From assembly GCF_014203395.1 (NCBI RefSeq), contig NZ_JACHIW010000001.1, positions 1,116,001 through 1,180,000 on the forward strand: a DNA stretch of 64,000 bases. Direction: 5' to 3'. The DNA comes from Saccharopolyspora phatthalungensis (GTDB lineage: Bacteria; Actinomycetota; Actinomycetes; Mycobacteriales; Pseudonocardiaceae). Below are positions 39,201 through 45,758 of this stretch, piece after piece (position 1 is the first letter of the stretch; every line of letters starts with the position of its first letter). The translations under genes were made by a program, and so were the position numbers. The notes beneath the pieces are model-generated. The model had not been told where the DNA came from. It was given only the letters and a program-made list of their open reading frames with translations, and did not search any database.

Positions 39201-41912
39201 CGCCCGTCGATCTTCCCCCGACTCAGCAACACCCGGATCAAACCCAAACGCCCACGCCGCCGCCTCATTCCCAGACCCAGCCTCACCACCGCCCGCAGGC
39301 CTCCCGAAAACCGGAGCATCCTCACCCGTCCCCTGGCCCGCCCCAGCACGAACGGCCAACCCCGTCCCATGCGTACCAAGCCTGTCCGCCAATTCCAGCG
39401 AAAACCGCACCGCCTCGGCACGCCCCGCCCCATCAACCCGCGCCGCAACCAAGGCCATCACATCATCCAACGGCACACCCGCGTCTCCCCGCGCCAGCGC
39501 CGCCACATCGTGCGTAGCCCGCACAATCCCCACAGCCACGTCACGCAACCCACCCACCGACCGAGCCCGCTCAACCTCCCGACGCAATTCCGAATCCGTC
39601 CACTCCGCCACAGCAACCGGTGCGCGCTCGTCCTGCCTCGGCATGCCCGCATCGGACATGGCCGAAGTGTCGTGTGCCGCGAAGTGCGGGCCCGTGACCG
39701 CCGACTCCGTTTCGGCACGACCCGCCTCACTCGGACGCGCAGCCACCGTGTCGGCCGCACCCGCCGGAACCGCAATCGACGAACTTGCCAACGCATTCGG
39801 CCCATCGTGGCCCTGGCCGGCCTGCTTCGGCGCAACCACCGGCCACGGCCCACCCAGCGGCCGGGGTCGAGATCCATCGGGAGCGAACCGCATCCATCGC
39901 GGACCACGCTCCGCCATCAGTGCAACAACATCGCGCCCCACGCCCCGCGCCGCCTCCGAAGCCTGACCCGACGACACCACCACACCGGCACCCGAGCCCG
40001 ACACCAATACCACTGGACCCGCACCGATATCCCGCACCCGACCACGCACGTACTCCGCAACCCCGCCACCAGACACCGCATCTACCGGCACCGATACCCG
40101 CACCGCGCCCGCAGGCAACCCCGCTGGCACCTCGCCCAGCATTGGGTCACCGGATGACACCACCCCCGACACGCCCGGCAGCAGCGATGAATCCGGCGAT
40201 ACCGGAGACTGCGGCGCATCTTCGCCCAAGCGAGACGCATCCGCATTCATCGCGCCCGCCGCACCGGAACCCGCCGCCACAGGCGGACCTGGACCGGTCG
40301 CCTCACCCCCCGCAGAACCCTGGTTCTGCAACGTGGCCCCGCCCTCGGTATCCGAGACCACGCCAGCCACCGAAGAAGTCGTCTGCGACGTAGCGGTGTC
40401 CGAAGACGCACTGGACGCATCGATGGCGTCCGTCGACGGCTTTTCCACCGGCAAGGCGTCCGCATGGTCCACATAGGTCAGAGCAACACCTGCTTGGGCA
40501 TCCGCTTTGTAGGCCGGCGGCGGCCCATCGACACCAGCCCCTCCTATCGTGACCGCACCGCCGGGCACCGGTAAATCGCTCCGGTCGAGGTCGTCTCCGT
40601 GAAGCGGGCTATAAGGTGGCGGTGGCGTGCCTGGCCGGTCCGCATCCCGCAGCACACCCGGGGCCGCTGCATCGGCCTCGTGCCACGACGCACCGGACAC
40701 CCCGCTCGGAGAGTCGGACTTTTCGCTGAGGGATTCCAAGAAGCCGGTCTTCTCGTCCGTCTGCGACCCGGAGTTCACCCACAAGCTCTCGGACGTATCC
40801 GTGTCCGTGCTGCCGGAATCCTTCTCCCCGCCAGCGGCGTCCTGAGCTCGGCCAGGTGGAATCAACTGGCCCCGCAACGCGAGTCCGGTCAGGTTCCCGA
40901 TGCCCGACCCCACCGCCTCGGACAACCCGGCGGTGAAGGAGAACGGATTCCACTGCGCCCCCTGACCACTCAACGCGCCATACCCGGCCTCGCCGAACAT
41001 CTCGGCCAGGCCCTCTTCCAGCGACTCCCCCAGGCCGTGACCGAAACGGGCCGCCCACATCGCCCGCACCGACATCCTCGTGTAATCATCCAGGCTCTTC
41101 GACACCACATCGGCAAAACGGGCCATCGACGACAACGGATACAGCTGCGCATGCTCCTCCGCAGCATGCTTAGCCGCCGCTGCCAACACCTCCGCATCGA
41201 TCTCATCGCCCAGGCCGCGCACCAACACCTTGGTGATCGCATTGCCCACCACGTTGCCCAGCGCCGAGAGAGGCACCGCCAGCAAGGCACCGAACGAGCC
41301 GACCCCCACCGCCATCGTCGTTAGCTCGCCATCCCATTTCTTCCGCGTCCCCAACGCGAATTGCGCCCCCTGCGCCCCTACCTCCACCACCAACTGCAAT
41401 CCGATCCCCACGATCTGGGCCACCGCCAGCCGCATGAACAGCTGCCCCCACCATCGCGACAACAGAAACCGCATCACCGCGAACCGCGCCGCCAGCCACG
41501 CCATACTCGCCCCCGCCGTCAGCCCCGCCATCGACACCGCCCACGCGATCTCCGCTAACAGCAGCAGCAAACTCCCCACTGTCACGAACTTCAAATACTG
41601 CACCTGCAAGGCCAGATTCCGCACAAACCCCGCCAGCTCCCGCAAACCCGCGGCACCCGGCTCCAAAACCGGGCCAAACGCCGCCAACCGCTCGGTGAAC
41701 CGGTCCGCCGCCTTGCCGGAAAACTCCCCCCGCACCCGCCTCACCACATCCCGCACCACCGGACCCAACGTCTCCACCGCCGCCGCACCCTGCTCCAACG
41801 CCGCCGCCACCGCGAACAACGCATCCTCATCCGCATCCGTCATGTCCTCACCGGTCAACACCTGAAAAAGCCGCCGCACCTCCTCCGGCACCAGCACAGC
41901 CACCCAAGCCAC
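33252..41912 (-). CDS. Giant CpnT-like/WXG100-like protein with about 20 tandem HTH-type repeats
   Basis: 2,886 aa. Residues 1-350: the actinobacterial WXG100-like N-terminal domain (VPEEVRRLFQVLTGEDM, FSGKAADRF, then several hydrophobic helices and GQGAQWNPFSFTAG), which points to type VII-linked export by family knowledge. A Pro/Ser/Gly-rich linker (PPPYSPLHG) follows. A domain around residues 595-690 (GPRWMRFAPDG) and a helical domain (LRREVERARSVGG, IVRATHDVAALARG) recur in the second giant. Residues ~1096-1889 hold 14 repeats of ~56 aa; two more copies of the helical domain follow; residues ~2390-2727 hold six more repeats. No recognisable toxin domain ends it; the tail is basic (KRGADDSGDEG...). 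GTG start; no clear Shine-Dalgarno. Confidence 0.85.
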   Translation of the reverse strand: MAWVAVLVPEEVRRLFQVLTGEDMTDADEDALFAVAAALEQGAAAVETLGPVVRDVVRRVRGEFSGKAADRFTERLAAFGPVLEPGAAGLRELAGFVRNLALQVQYLKFVTVGSLLLLLAEIAWAVSMAGLTAGASMAWLAARFAVMRFLLSRWWGQLFMRLAVAQIVGIGLQLVVEVGAQGAQFALGTRKKWDGELTTMAVGVGSFGALLAVPLSALGNVVGNAITKVLVRGLGDEIDAEVLAAAAKHAAEEHAQLYPLSSMARFADVVSKSLDDYTRMSVRAMWAARFGHGLGESLEEGLAEMFGEAGYGALSGQGAQWNPFSFTAGLSEAVGSGIGNLTGLALRGQLIPPGRAQDAAGGEKDSGSTDTDTSESLWVNSGSQTDEKTGFLESLSEKSDSPSGVSGASWHEADAAAPGVLRDADRPGTPPPPYSPLHGDDLDRSDLPVPGGAVTIGGAGVDGPPPAYKADAQAGVALTYVDHADALPVEKPSTDAIDASSASSDTATSQTTSSVAGVVSDTEGGATLQNQGSAGGEATGPGPPVAAGSGAAGAMNADASRLGEDAPQSPVSPDSSLLPGVSGVVSSGDPMLGEVPAGLPAGAVRVSVPVDAVSGGGVAEYVRGRVRDIGAGPVVLVSGSGAGVVVSSGQASEAARGVGRDVVALMAERGPRWMRFAPDGSRPRPLGGPWPVVAPKQAGQGHDGPNALASSSIAVPAGAADTVAARPSEAGRAETESAVTGPHFAAHDTSAMSDAGMPRQDERAPVAVAEWTDSELRREVERARSVGGLRDVAVGIVRATHDVAALARGDAGVPLDDVMALVAARVDGAGRAEAVRFSLELADRLGTHGTGLAVRAGAGQGTGEDAPVFGRPAGGGEAGSGNEAAAWAFGFDPGVAESGEDRRAWAVDPMAAGPSLDSAWGAALGASVAEDGVERTRLVSELWRLVGSLRELLVGAPEGYMPRLRGRVGLWSETLGRGGFDGAALVDLRKRVNDAGALVERMRNDLGSRGVTELFQGADAGFGASGEYVNPDVAEPSVSVGDAWCGGGAAVGGGNARKRGRADDEADEGVLRGRVRTRVVAGDSDSPASEEAGRLGSAAQLREAARMEARRARDAGKPYSQGELADQFGKSVTWAKARLREIRDEGGVTRREAVAEEREREWEAARVEARRARDAGEPYTGETLAEKFGKGAGWGWQRLAEIRAERGEEYSEREREAARVEARRARDAGKPYSQGELADKFGKSVTWAKARLREIRGEGGLTRLSFREQERERESEAVRVEARRARDAGEPYTGETLAKKFGKSAAWGWRRLAEIKDEGGPTGQALTEQGEAARAAGRARDAGEPYNSEALGTNFGTATERDWARLAEIGREGRVPQREVWADEREAARVEARRARDVGRPYTRMELAEKFGKSKKWGRTRLKEIRDEGGVTRWEWEVQEGERLREAARVEARRARDVGGPHTGETLAEKFGKSTKWGRTRLKEIREEEGVPPVGDEREWVRVDERRARDAGEPYIGETLTEKFGKSAVWARKRLAEITDEGGVTRKELAAREAERLWEEARVEARRARDAGEPYTSVALGKRFGKSSEWGRNRLKEIRDEGGVTRQELSAQEGERLREAAREEARRARDAGEPYTSAELGSKFGKTERWARYRLAEIKDEGGAGSGALFEWDQEAARAEARRADAGKPYTDADLGKKFGKSARRARNRLKEVQDEGDVTREEVVAEEREAARAEARRARDAGEPYTGETLGKKFGKGVTWGKERLAEIKDEGDVTREEVVAEEREAARAEARRARDAGEPYTGETLGKKFGKGVTWGKERLAEIKDEGDVTREEVVAEEREAARAEARRARDAGEPYTGETLGKKFGKSATWGRERLREIRDEVDRSVGEVPSSGIGVPPEVGPSADVAAESEHGSESLVVAEWAELDFRREVERARSVGGPREVAVGIVRGTHDVVALARGDVGVSLDDVVALVAARVDGVGRVEAVRFSRKLADRLGTQGTGLGIRAGAGPDPQADVSVPEDPAATEPAETPMTWTLDLDVASALDSLEVAGWSWGDGPGAGADDAGQLAFGSAAADDPGVGGMDAAASGSGGREDDSADEGAARRPVGPEANVPILKEFGLTAETDEWRTARVEGWSARLARGESAGVDVAALRRRVGQAVHLLERVRAELSGLAVEPAVVGPSAVEKVVEAVASPGSREVAATIVRGTHDVVRLARQGALDAVVGRVAARIREFGRDEALRHSRELAAELGTEGNALTVHAGAGADSPAAARQSGSAESAGGPPTVDLSESALERALLEWADSAGGAGSWSVDPSSAGPSLGIERDATLSGQAGGAATKGTPGADLVAAQSSAAQVSAQSSVDGSSDEGTESAGASGRPVLRAEGVGREEAWAELRRARDAGQPHTARSLGEALGKSKRWARDRLAEFRRREGVTTEDQHDARLEEVWAEVRRARDAGEPHNGATLATRFGKGSWWGRQRLAEFRRREGATAEDPHDAGLEDVWVELRRARDAGEPHTGATLAAKFGKSVTWGGQRLAEFRRSEGGTTQAQLAQQDWDAELAEWRRARDAGEPHTGATLAAKFGRGTSWGQRRIREFRIMEGIIVSPDAAKQQRGAELEQVWAELGRARDAGESYTGTTLGAKFGKGRKWGDRRLAEFRGRTGDNGPARVTTRQSRKNLEPVWAEVRRARDAGEPHTGVSLARAFGKSSSWGRARLAEFRTAEASGSALDASGPGDAAPAEDVSAARADVPGERSPVGEESAGVGGSSGVDAAPMDDTFDPLASESVRSLLAWAAEPLGGVEPWSVVPSSAAPLLDPRRATNDEIGWGETFDADTAVHALAETPSIGERGGRKRGADDSGDEGAARKAGGPRRLSWPRSPG
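33730..34745 (-). repeat. Second array of six HTH-type repeats (block 2)
   Basis: Six ~168-bp units of a sister type: VWAELRRARDAGEPH, TGATLAAKFGKS, then WGxxRLAEFRRREG. They differ consistently from block 1 (His for Tyr before the helix, EFRR for EIRD), so the two blocks expanded separately. The array ends about 140 codons before the stop. Confidence 0.85.
36246..38630 (-). repeat. Tandem array of 14 predicted HTH repeats (block 1)
   Basis: Each ~170-bp unit encodes EAARxEARRARDAGEPY, TGETLGKKFGKS, then a helix like ATWGRERLAEIRDEG. The LAEKFGKS-x2-WGxxRLxEI pattern looks like helix 2-turn-helix 3 of a DNA-binding HTH. The units from about 36250 to 36753 are near-identical at the DNA level with an exact 168-bp period (unit boundaries 36418, 36586, 36754), so they duplicated recently; outer units have diverged. 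Confidence 0.85.
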
Positions 41913-41958
41913 CCACTCAGCTCGACCTCGAACCGGTCAGAAACGGCCACCGCGCCGT

Positions 41959-42024
41959 AGTATGAGCCAGCAATAACGCCGCACTAAAACATTGCCTCCC
42001 AGACCCAACGACTATGCACGTTCA
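41959..42024 (-). promoter_or_regulatory. Shared promoter element of giant gene 1
   Basis: On the minus strand, TGAACGTGCATAGT (complement of 42011-42024) is followed after exactly 39 bp by GCTGGCTCATACT (complement of 41959-41971). The same two boxes with the same spacing precede giant gene 2. CATACT could be a -10 hexamer; the upstream box is too far for a -35 and may bind an activator. Confidence 0.65.
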
Positions 42025-42095
42025 GGCATAGCAGCGCAGCGAAAGGAGAAAGGTGAGTACGCCCGGGGATCTAGACACGGGACACTGACCACGAC

Positions 42096-42141
42096 GGCGA
42101 TTTCAATGGAAATCAACGGGTCGGTTTCCATTGAAATCGCC
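42096..42141. repeat. Dispersed palindromic element, copy D
   Basis: Arms GGCGATTTCAATGGAAATC (42096-42114) and GGTTTCCATTGAAATCGCC (42123-42141) pair with one mismatch; spacer 8 nt. It begins 3 nt beyond the MarR gene stop and lies between that gene and the giant-gene promoter. Confidence 0.85.
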
Positions 42142-42144
42142 AGA

Positions 42145-42666
42145 CTAGTCCCGCTTCGCGGCCTTCTGCAGTTCTTTGGCCTCCGCCTCGACCATCCGCG
42201 CACTGGATCGAAGCATCTCCTGCATGAGCCCGATCTCGTCGGCTCCGAGCGCCTGCGTCAGCGTCGTGTTGATTTTGTCGACCTCGGCGGTCATTTCCTT
42301 CAGCGCGACGATCCCCTCCGCGGTCAGCGACAGCGCGACAGCCCGCTCACTATCCTCATGCGGCCCGCGGGCGACGAAGCCGCGCGCTTCGAGCTGCGAA
42401 ACGATCCGATTGATGGTCTGCGGCCGAACGAAGCAACGGCGAGCGACCTGTGCCAGCGAAAGATGGGGACGGTTGTACATCACCCGCATTGCCGTGTAGG
42501 ACGACAGCGTCAAGCTCCAGGGCGCCAACCGGATATTGCCGATCCGCGTGACCGCGTGCTCAAGGCGGAACACGGCGTCTACCAGGTAGCTCGCGTCCTT
42601 GAGGTCCAAATCCTCAGACGAAGGCTGAGACGCACCACGCTGGTCACCGTCATTCAAGGCTGTCAT
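42145..42666 (-). CDS. MarR family transcriptional regulator
   Basis: 173 aa. The MarR core is complete: a dimerisation helix, LSLAQVARRCFVRPQTINRIVSQLEARGFV (winged HTH, recognition helix QTINRIVSQLE), then the wing with D-S-E-R-A (HEDSERAVALSLTAEG) and long C-terminal helices. Its start codon sits inside a perfect dyad (42658-42676), so it is probably autoregulated. The neighbouring genes upstream (acyl-CoA synthetase and dehydrogenase) are broken, while the flavin reductase is intact, so the former target may be partly lost. Confidence 0.9.
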   Translation of the reverse strand: MTALNDGDQRGASQPSSEDLDLKDASYLVDAVFRLEHAVTRIGNIRLAPWSLTLSSYTAMRVMYNRPHLSLAQVARRCFVRPQTINRIVSQLEARGFVARGPHEDSERAVALSLTAEGIVALKEMTAEVDKINTTLTQALGADEIGLMQEMLRSSARMVEAEAKELQKAAKRD

Positions 42667-42676
42667 GTTGACAGCC
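42658..42676. promoter_or_regulatory. Perfect dyad over the MarR start codon
   Basis: GGCTGTCA TGT TGACAGCC: 8-bp arms and 3-nt spacer. The size and symmetry are typical of MarR operators. It covers the start codon, so binding would block transcription of its own gene directly. Confidence 0.6.
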
Positions 42677-42866
42677 TACGAGCCAACTGGTCGTCCATGC
42701 CAATTCCGTGGCGCGGCCTCGCCGGGGCCGTGGTGGTCAGTGCCGCCAGGAGACGCGCGCGTTGGCCGCTAGGCCCGCTCCGGGCGCGGTGGGAACGCGC
42801 CCGACGTGGCGGAGGAAGCCTCGTGCCGAGATGCCAACCGAGTTGCTCGCTTTACTCCGGTGACCG

Positions 42867-43075
42867 TCAGAGATCGCGGGTCGGCCGCAGCCCCGCTGCG
42901 GCGGAGTCCCAGGTTTCGACCGGCCTGCCTTCGTTGCGAAGGACGACCTTCTGGATCTTGCCGGTCGGCGTGCGGAGCATCTCGGGCACGATGCGGTAGT
43001 AGCGGGGGACCATGAAGTGCGGCAGGTGGCGGTCGCAGTGGTCGAACAACGCCTTGAACAGGCTGTGGTAAAGGC
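42867..43075 (-). pseudogene. C-terminal stub of an acyl-CoA synthetase
   Basis: About 65 codons encode the end of an ANL enzyme: LFDHCDRHLPHFMVPRYYRI then RTPTGKIQKVVLR, including the A10 catalytic lysine motif. Upstream the frame becomes unrelated. The tail and stop are normal, so the gene lost its 5' part. It is distinct from the fragment at 20487. Confidence 0.7.
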
Positions 43076-43113
43076 AGCTTAGGCGTTCAGGCGGACAGGG
43101 AGTGTGATCATCG

Positions 43114-43321
43114 ATGCACAAGGTGGGTGTGGTGGGCTGCGGCGCGAGCTCGTACCGAGCTTGCTGACCGCGCCGGAGACCATCGAACGGTCCCGGAACC
43201 TGGTCGAGAAGGTCTTGGGCAACCGCCACTGCTGGCGCGCATGGTCGACGCGGGTCTGCTCGGCAGGAAGGCCGGACGCGGGTTCCACGACTACTCGGCT
43301 GAGCCGAACCGCGAACAGTAG
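43114..43321 (+). pseudogene. Collapsed 3-hydroxyacyl-CoA dehydrogenase gene
   Basis: ATG 43114 begins MHKVGVVGCGA, the start of the NAD-binding Rossmann motif. It then jumps to APETIERSRNLVEKVLG-like and, in the third frame, LLARMVDAGLLGRKAGRGFHDYS, the C-terminal signature of 3-hydroxybutyryl-CoA dehydrogenases. Large internal deletions and frameshifts make it non-functional. Confidence 0.65.
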
Positions 43322-43382
43322 CGCGACCTCACGCCTTAGCGTAACAGCTTGCATCATGAACGTATCTTGTTATTATATCAGC

Positions 43383-43907
43383 ATGCTTACATCTCCGGTG
43401 TTGCTGCACGAGACGGATGATCCGGCCCTGTTCCGACGAGTGCTCGGCCACTGTCCGGCGGGCGTTGTCGGCATCACCGCCGTGGATCAGACCGGCGGGC
43501 CGGTCGGATTGGTCGTGTCCTCCTTCACCTCGGTGTCGCTAGACCCACCCCTCGTGGCCTTCCTGCCGACCAAATCATCCACAACCTTCCCCAAGATCAG
43601 GGACTCGGGCAGCTTCTGCGCCAACGTGCTCGCCGCCGCACAGCGCGACCTCTGCAGAGCATTCGCCGTAAGCGGCGGCGACAAGTTCGCCGGGGTCGAT
43701 TGGTCCCCCGGGCCCACGGGGTCACCGATACTCGCGGGGGCCGTCGCGTGGATCGATTGCGACATCGACGCCGTGCATGACGCCGGCGACCACGAAATCG
43801 TCGTCGGCCGCGTCCGGGCACTCGCCGCCGAACCAGCCGACCCCAGCGCCCTCGTCTTTTTCCGAGGCGGCTACAGAGCGATCGCCTCCGAACCCTCGGC
43901 CACCTGA
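43383..43907 (+). CDS. Flavin reductase family protein
   Basis: 174 aa. A FMN-binding split-barrel flavin reductase: HCPAGVVGITAVD, LVVSSFTSVSLDPPLVAF (flavin-contact signature), FCANVLAAAQRDLCRAFA and the later IVVGRVRAL with FFRGGYR. Such enzymes supply reduced flavin to two-component monooxygenases. None is adjacent. ATG 43383 lacks a Shine-Dalgarno; TATTATAT just upstream may be a -10 for a leaderless message, and an ATG at 43356 is possible. It is the only intact gene between the MarR gene and the second giant. Confidence 0.85.
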   Translation: MLTSPVLLHETDDPALFRRVLGHCPAGVVGITAVDQTGGPVGLVVSSFTSVSLDPPLVAFLPTKSSTTFPKIRDSGSFCANVLAAAQRDLCRAFAVSGGDKFAGVDWSPGPTGSPILAGAVAWIDCDIDAVHDAGDHEIVVGRVRALAAEPADPSALVFFRGGYRAIASEPSAT

Positions 43908-43989
43908 CTGCCGCCACCGTCAATCAGCAGCACCATCGCTACGGCTCCCACCAAGAGCAACCATGAACACTCCGGGCGATCACGGCCGA

Positions 43990-44346
43990 AGGCGCTGGCA
44001 CAGTGGTGTATCTGCGCGGTCATGAAGGCCGTGGCATAGGGCTCGCCCACAAGATCCGAGCCTACGAACTCCAAGAGAACGGCCTGGACACCGTTGACGC
44101 CAACACGCCCAGGGTCTGCCGGTCGATTCCCGCCTCTACGGCATGGGTGCGCAGATCCTCGCCGACCTGGGCATTACGCGGCTGAGGCTGATCACCAACA
44201 ACCCTGCCAAATACGGCGGGCTCGGCGGCTACGGCGTGGAAATCGTCAGCCGGGTCGGACTCACGACAAGCGCAAACCCCCACAACCTCCGCACCAAGCA
44301 AGACCGTCTGGGCCACCACTTGTCCCTCGGCGAAATCGCTGGCTAG
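43990..44346 (+). pseudogene. GTP cyclohydrolase II (ribA) fragment with a frameshift
   Basis: The first part reads [21 protein letters not shown] and [11 protein letters not shown], then one base shifts and [38 protein letters not shown] and [16 protein letters not shown] follow. These are the catalytic C-terminal motifs of RibA. The N-terminal zinc-binding half is missing and the frame is broken near 44112. It may have been a riboflavin partner of the flavin reductase. Confidence 0.75.
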
Positions 44347-44714
44347 GCCCCAACTCACGGGGAGGAGCGGCCAGCAAGGCGAAGTACACGCCGTGGCTGT
44401 GACACCCACCAACAACGCGACCTCCTTCTTACGCCTGCCTTCCTTGCACCACAACACAATCCGCGCCCTCGTGGCGATCCTCGTTGACGCATCCCGACTA
44501 ATCGTCAGAGCCCGCAGCTCTGCTTCCCACCCACCAACAGCTCAAAAGTCACCACGAAGATCACTCAACCCAGCGTAAAGAAGCCACGATTTCGGACCAC
44601 TATGCTCGTCTCTTTGCCCCCGAGTCGATAGGCCTAATTCCACTGAGTAGCATCCCCGACCAACATGGCCAGTTATACTCATTTTTCATACATGTCTACA
44701 AAACTAGCTCTCAG
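44347..44714. other. Region without a recognisable gene
   Basis: About 370 bases between the ribA fragment and the transposase remnant. It is locally AT-rich (44580-44710). Short frames on either strand have no start signal, bias or family resemblance. It is probably degraded sequence. Confidence 0.4.
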
Positions 44715-45515
44715 CGCGTGTTCCTCGCTGCGCTATTCCGGGATTGGGCGGTGAGTGTGACGGCCTGGCCGCCGCGGATCCGGATCGAGTCGTACCCCCA
44801 GATCTTCTCTGGGCCTCGGCAATACTTCAGAGGCACCTTGATCCGGTGCCCGTGCACCGACCAGCCTGATGCGGGCGCGAAAGTGCGGGATGACCGCGCC
44901 TAACTCGTCGGCGCGGACGCCCGTGGAACCTTCCGGTGGCTGCGTGCAGAGACCGCCGCCGACGCGTGTCCTTTTGAGACTAGTCGGGGTCTTTGCTCCT
45001 CGCTCAGTAATGGGGCCTGCGCCAGCGAACTGCCTTCCGCCAGAGGATTTCTTGGTACCTGATTGCCACCCACGACGATCCCACCGGCACGGAGATACTC
45101 GGTCAACGAGTCCAGCGTCCACTGGGATGCGGCAGCCTCCCGCTCGGTTCCGGAGCGCCATCGGACCGCCGCGTCAAGCGCCCAGGTGTGGTGGCAACCA
45201 CAGTCACGATGCGGCTGCGCTCTTCCTCGGTCAGCCGGGGCTTACGTCCGGCCCCCGGCCGGTCTGCCTATCGCCAGACCGTGAATGTTGAACCGGTGCA
45301 GACGTTTTCCGCACCGTCTGCGGATGGCCTCCCACCTCCGCCGCATGACTGCGATGGCCTTACCCTCCCCGCTCGCAGTGACCATCCGGGCCCTGCGAGT
45401 CCAGGTCCGCAGAGCACGCCGAGCACCAGCCAGCTTACGCATCTTGCCATCGCAACCAGCAGCTTCGGCGTAACTCACGCGCCACCAAGCCCGCGCCAAC
45501 GAGGCCAACGGTCAA
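44715..45515 (-). mobile_element. Degenerate IS630-like transposase
   Basis: On the minus strand the pieces, in three frames, are: RRARMVTASGEGKAI with HRFNIHGLA (HTH region), GRKPRLTEEERSRIVTVVAT (typical linker), WTLDSLTEYLRAGGI, and near the end VPLKYCRGPEKIWGYDSIRI with GGQAVTLTAQSRNSA. The order is that of IS630/Tc1-type transposases. Frameshifts and losses make it dead; no clear terminal inverted repeats were identified by eye. Confidence 0.6.
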
Positions 45516-45629
45516 TAGCGGAACACAGTACTAGACGCAGCACCGGCGTCCCCTGCATTCCGGGCTCGAAAAAGCGAGCTCACACCACCAAACAACTCGC
45601 AATAGCCCTTTTTCCGCTATTTTCGTGGT

Positions 45630-45695
45630 TGAACGTGCATAGTTGCCGCACGCGCGGCCGTCTCAGTTTGCCGGGGCGGATGGCTGGTTCATACT
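45630..45695 (+). promoter_or_regulatory. Shared promoter element of giant gene 2
   Basis: TGAACGTGCATAGT (45630-45643), 39 bp, then GCTGGTTCATACT (45683-45695), the same arrangement as upstream of giant gene 1. CATACT would place transcription start near 45702, about 57 nt before the GTG. The rest of the two upstream regions is dissimilar, so these boxes appear selectively conserved. Confidence 0.65.
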
Positions 45696-45758
45696 TCATA
45701 CTAACGGCCCAATGATTGGGTCGCGTAGTTCGTATGTCCGCAGAGTGGGTGTCTTTTC

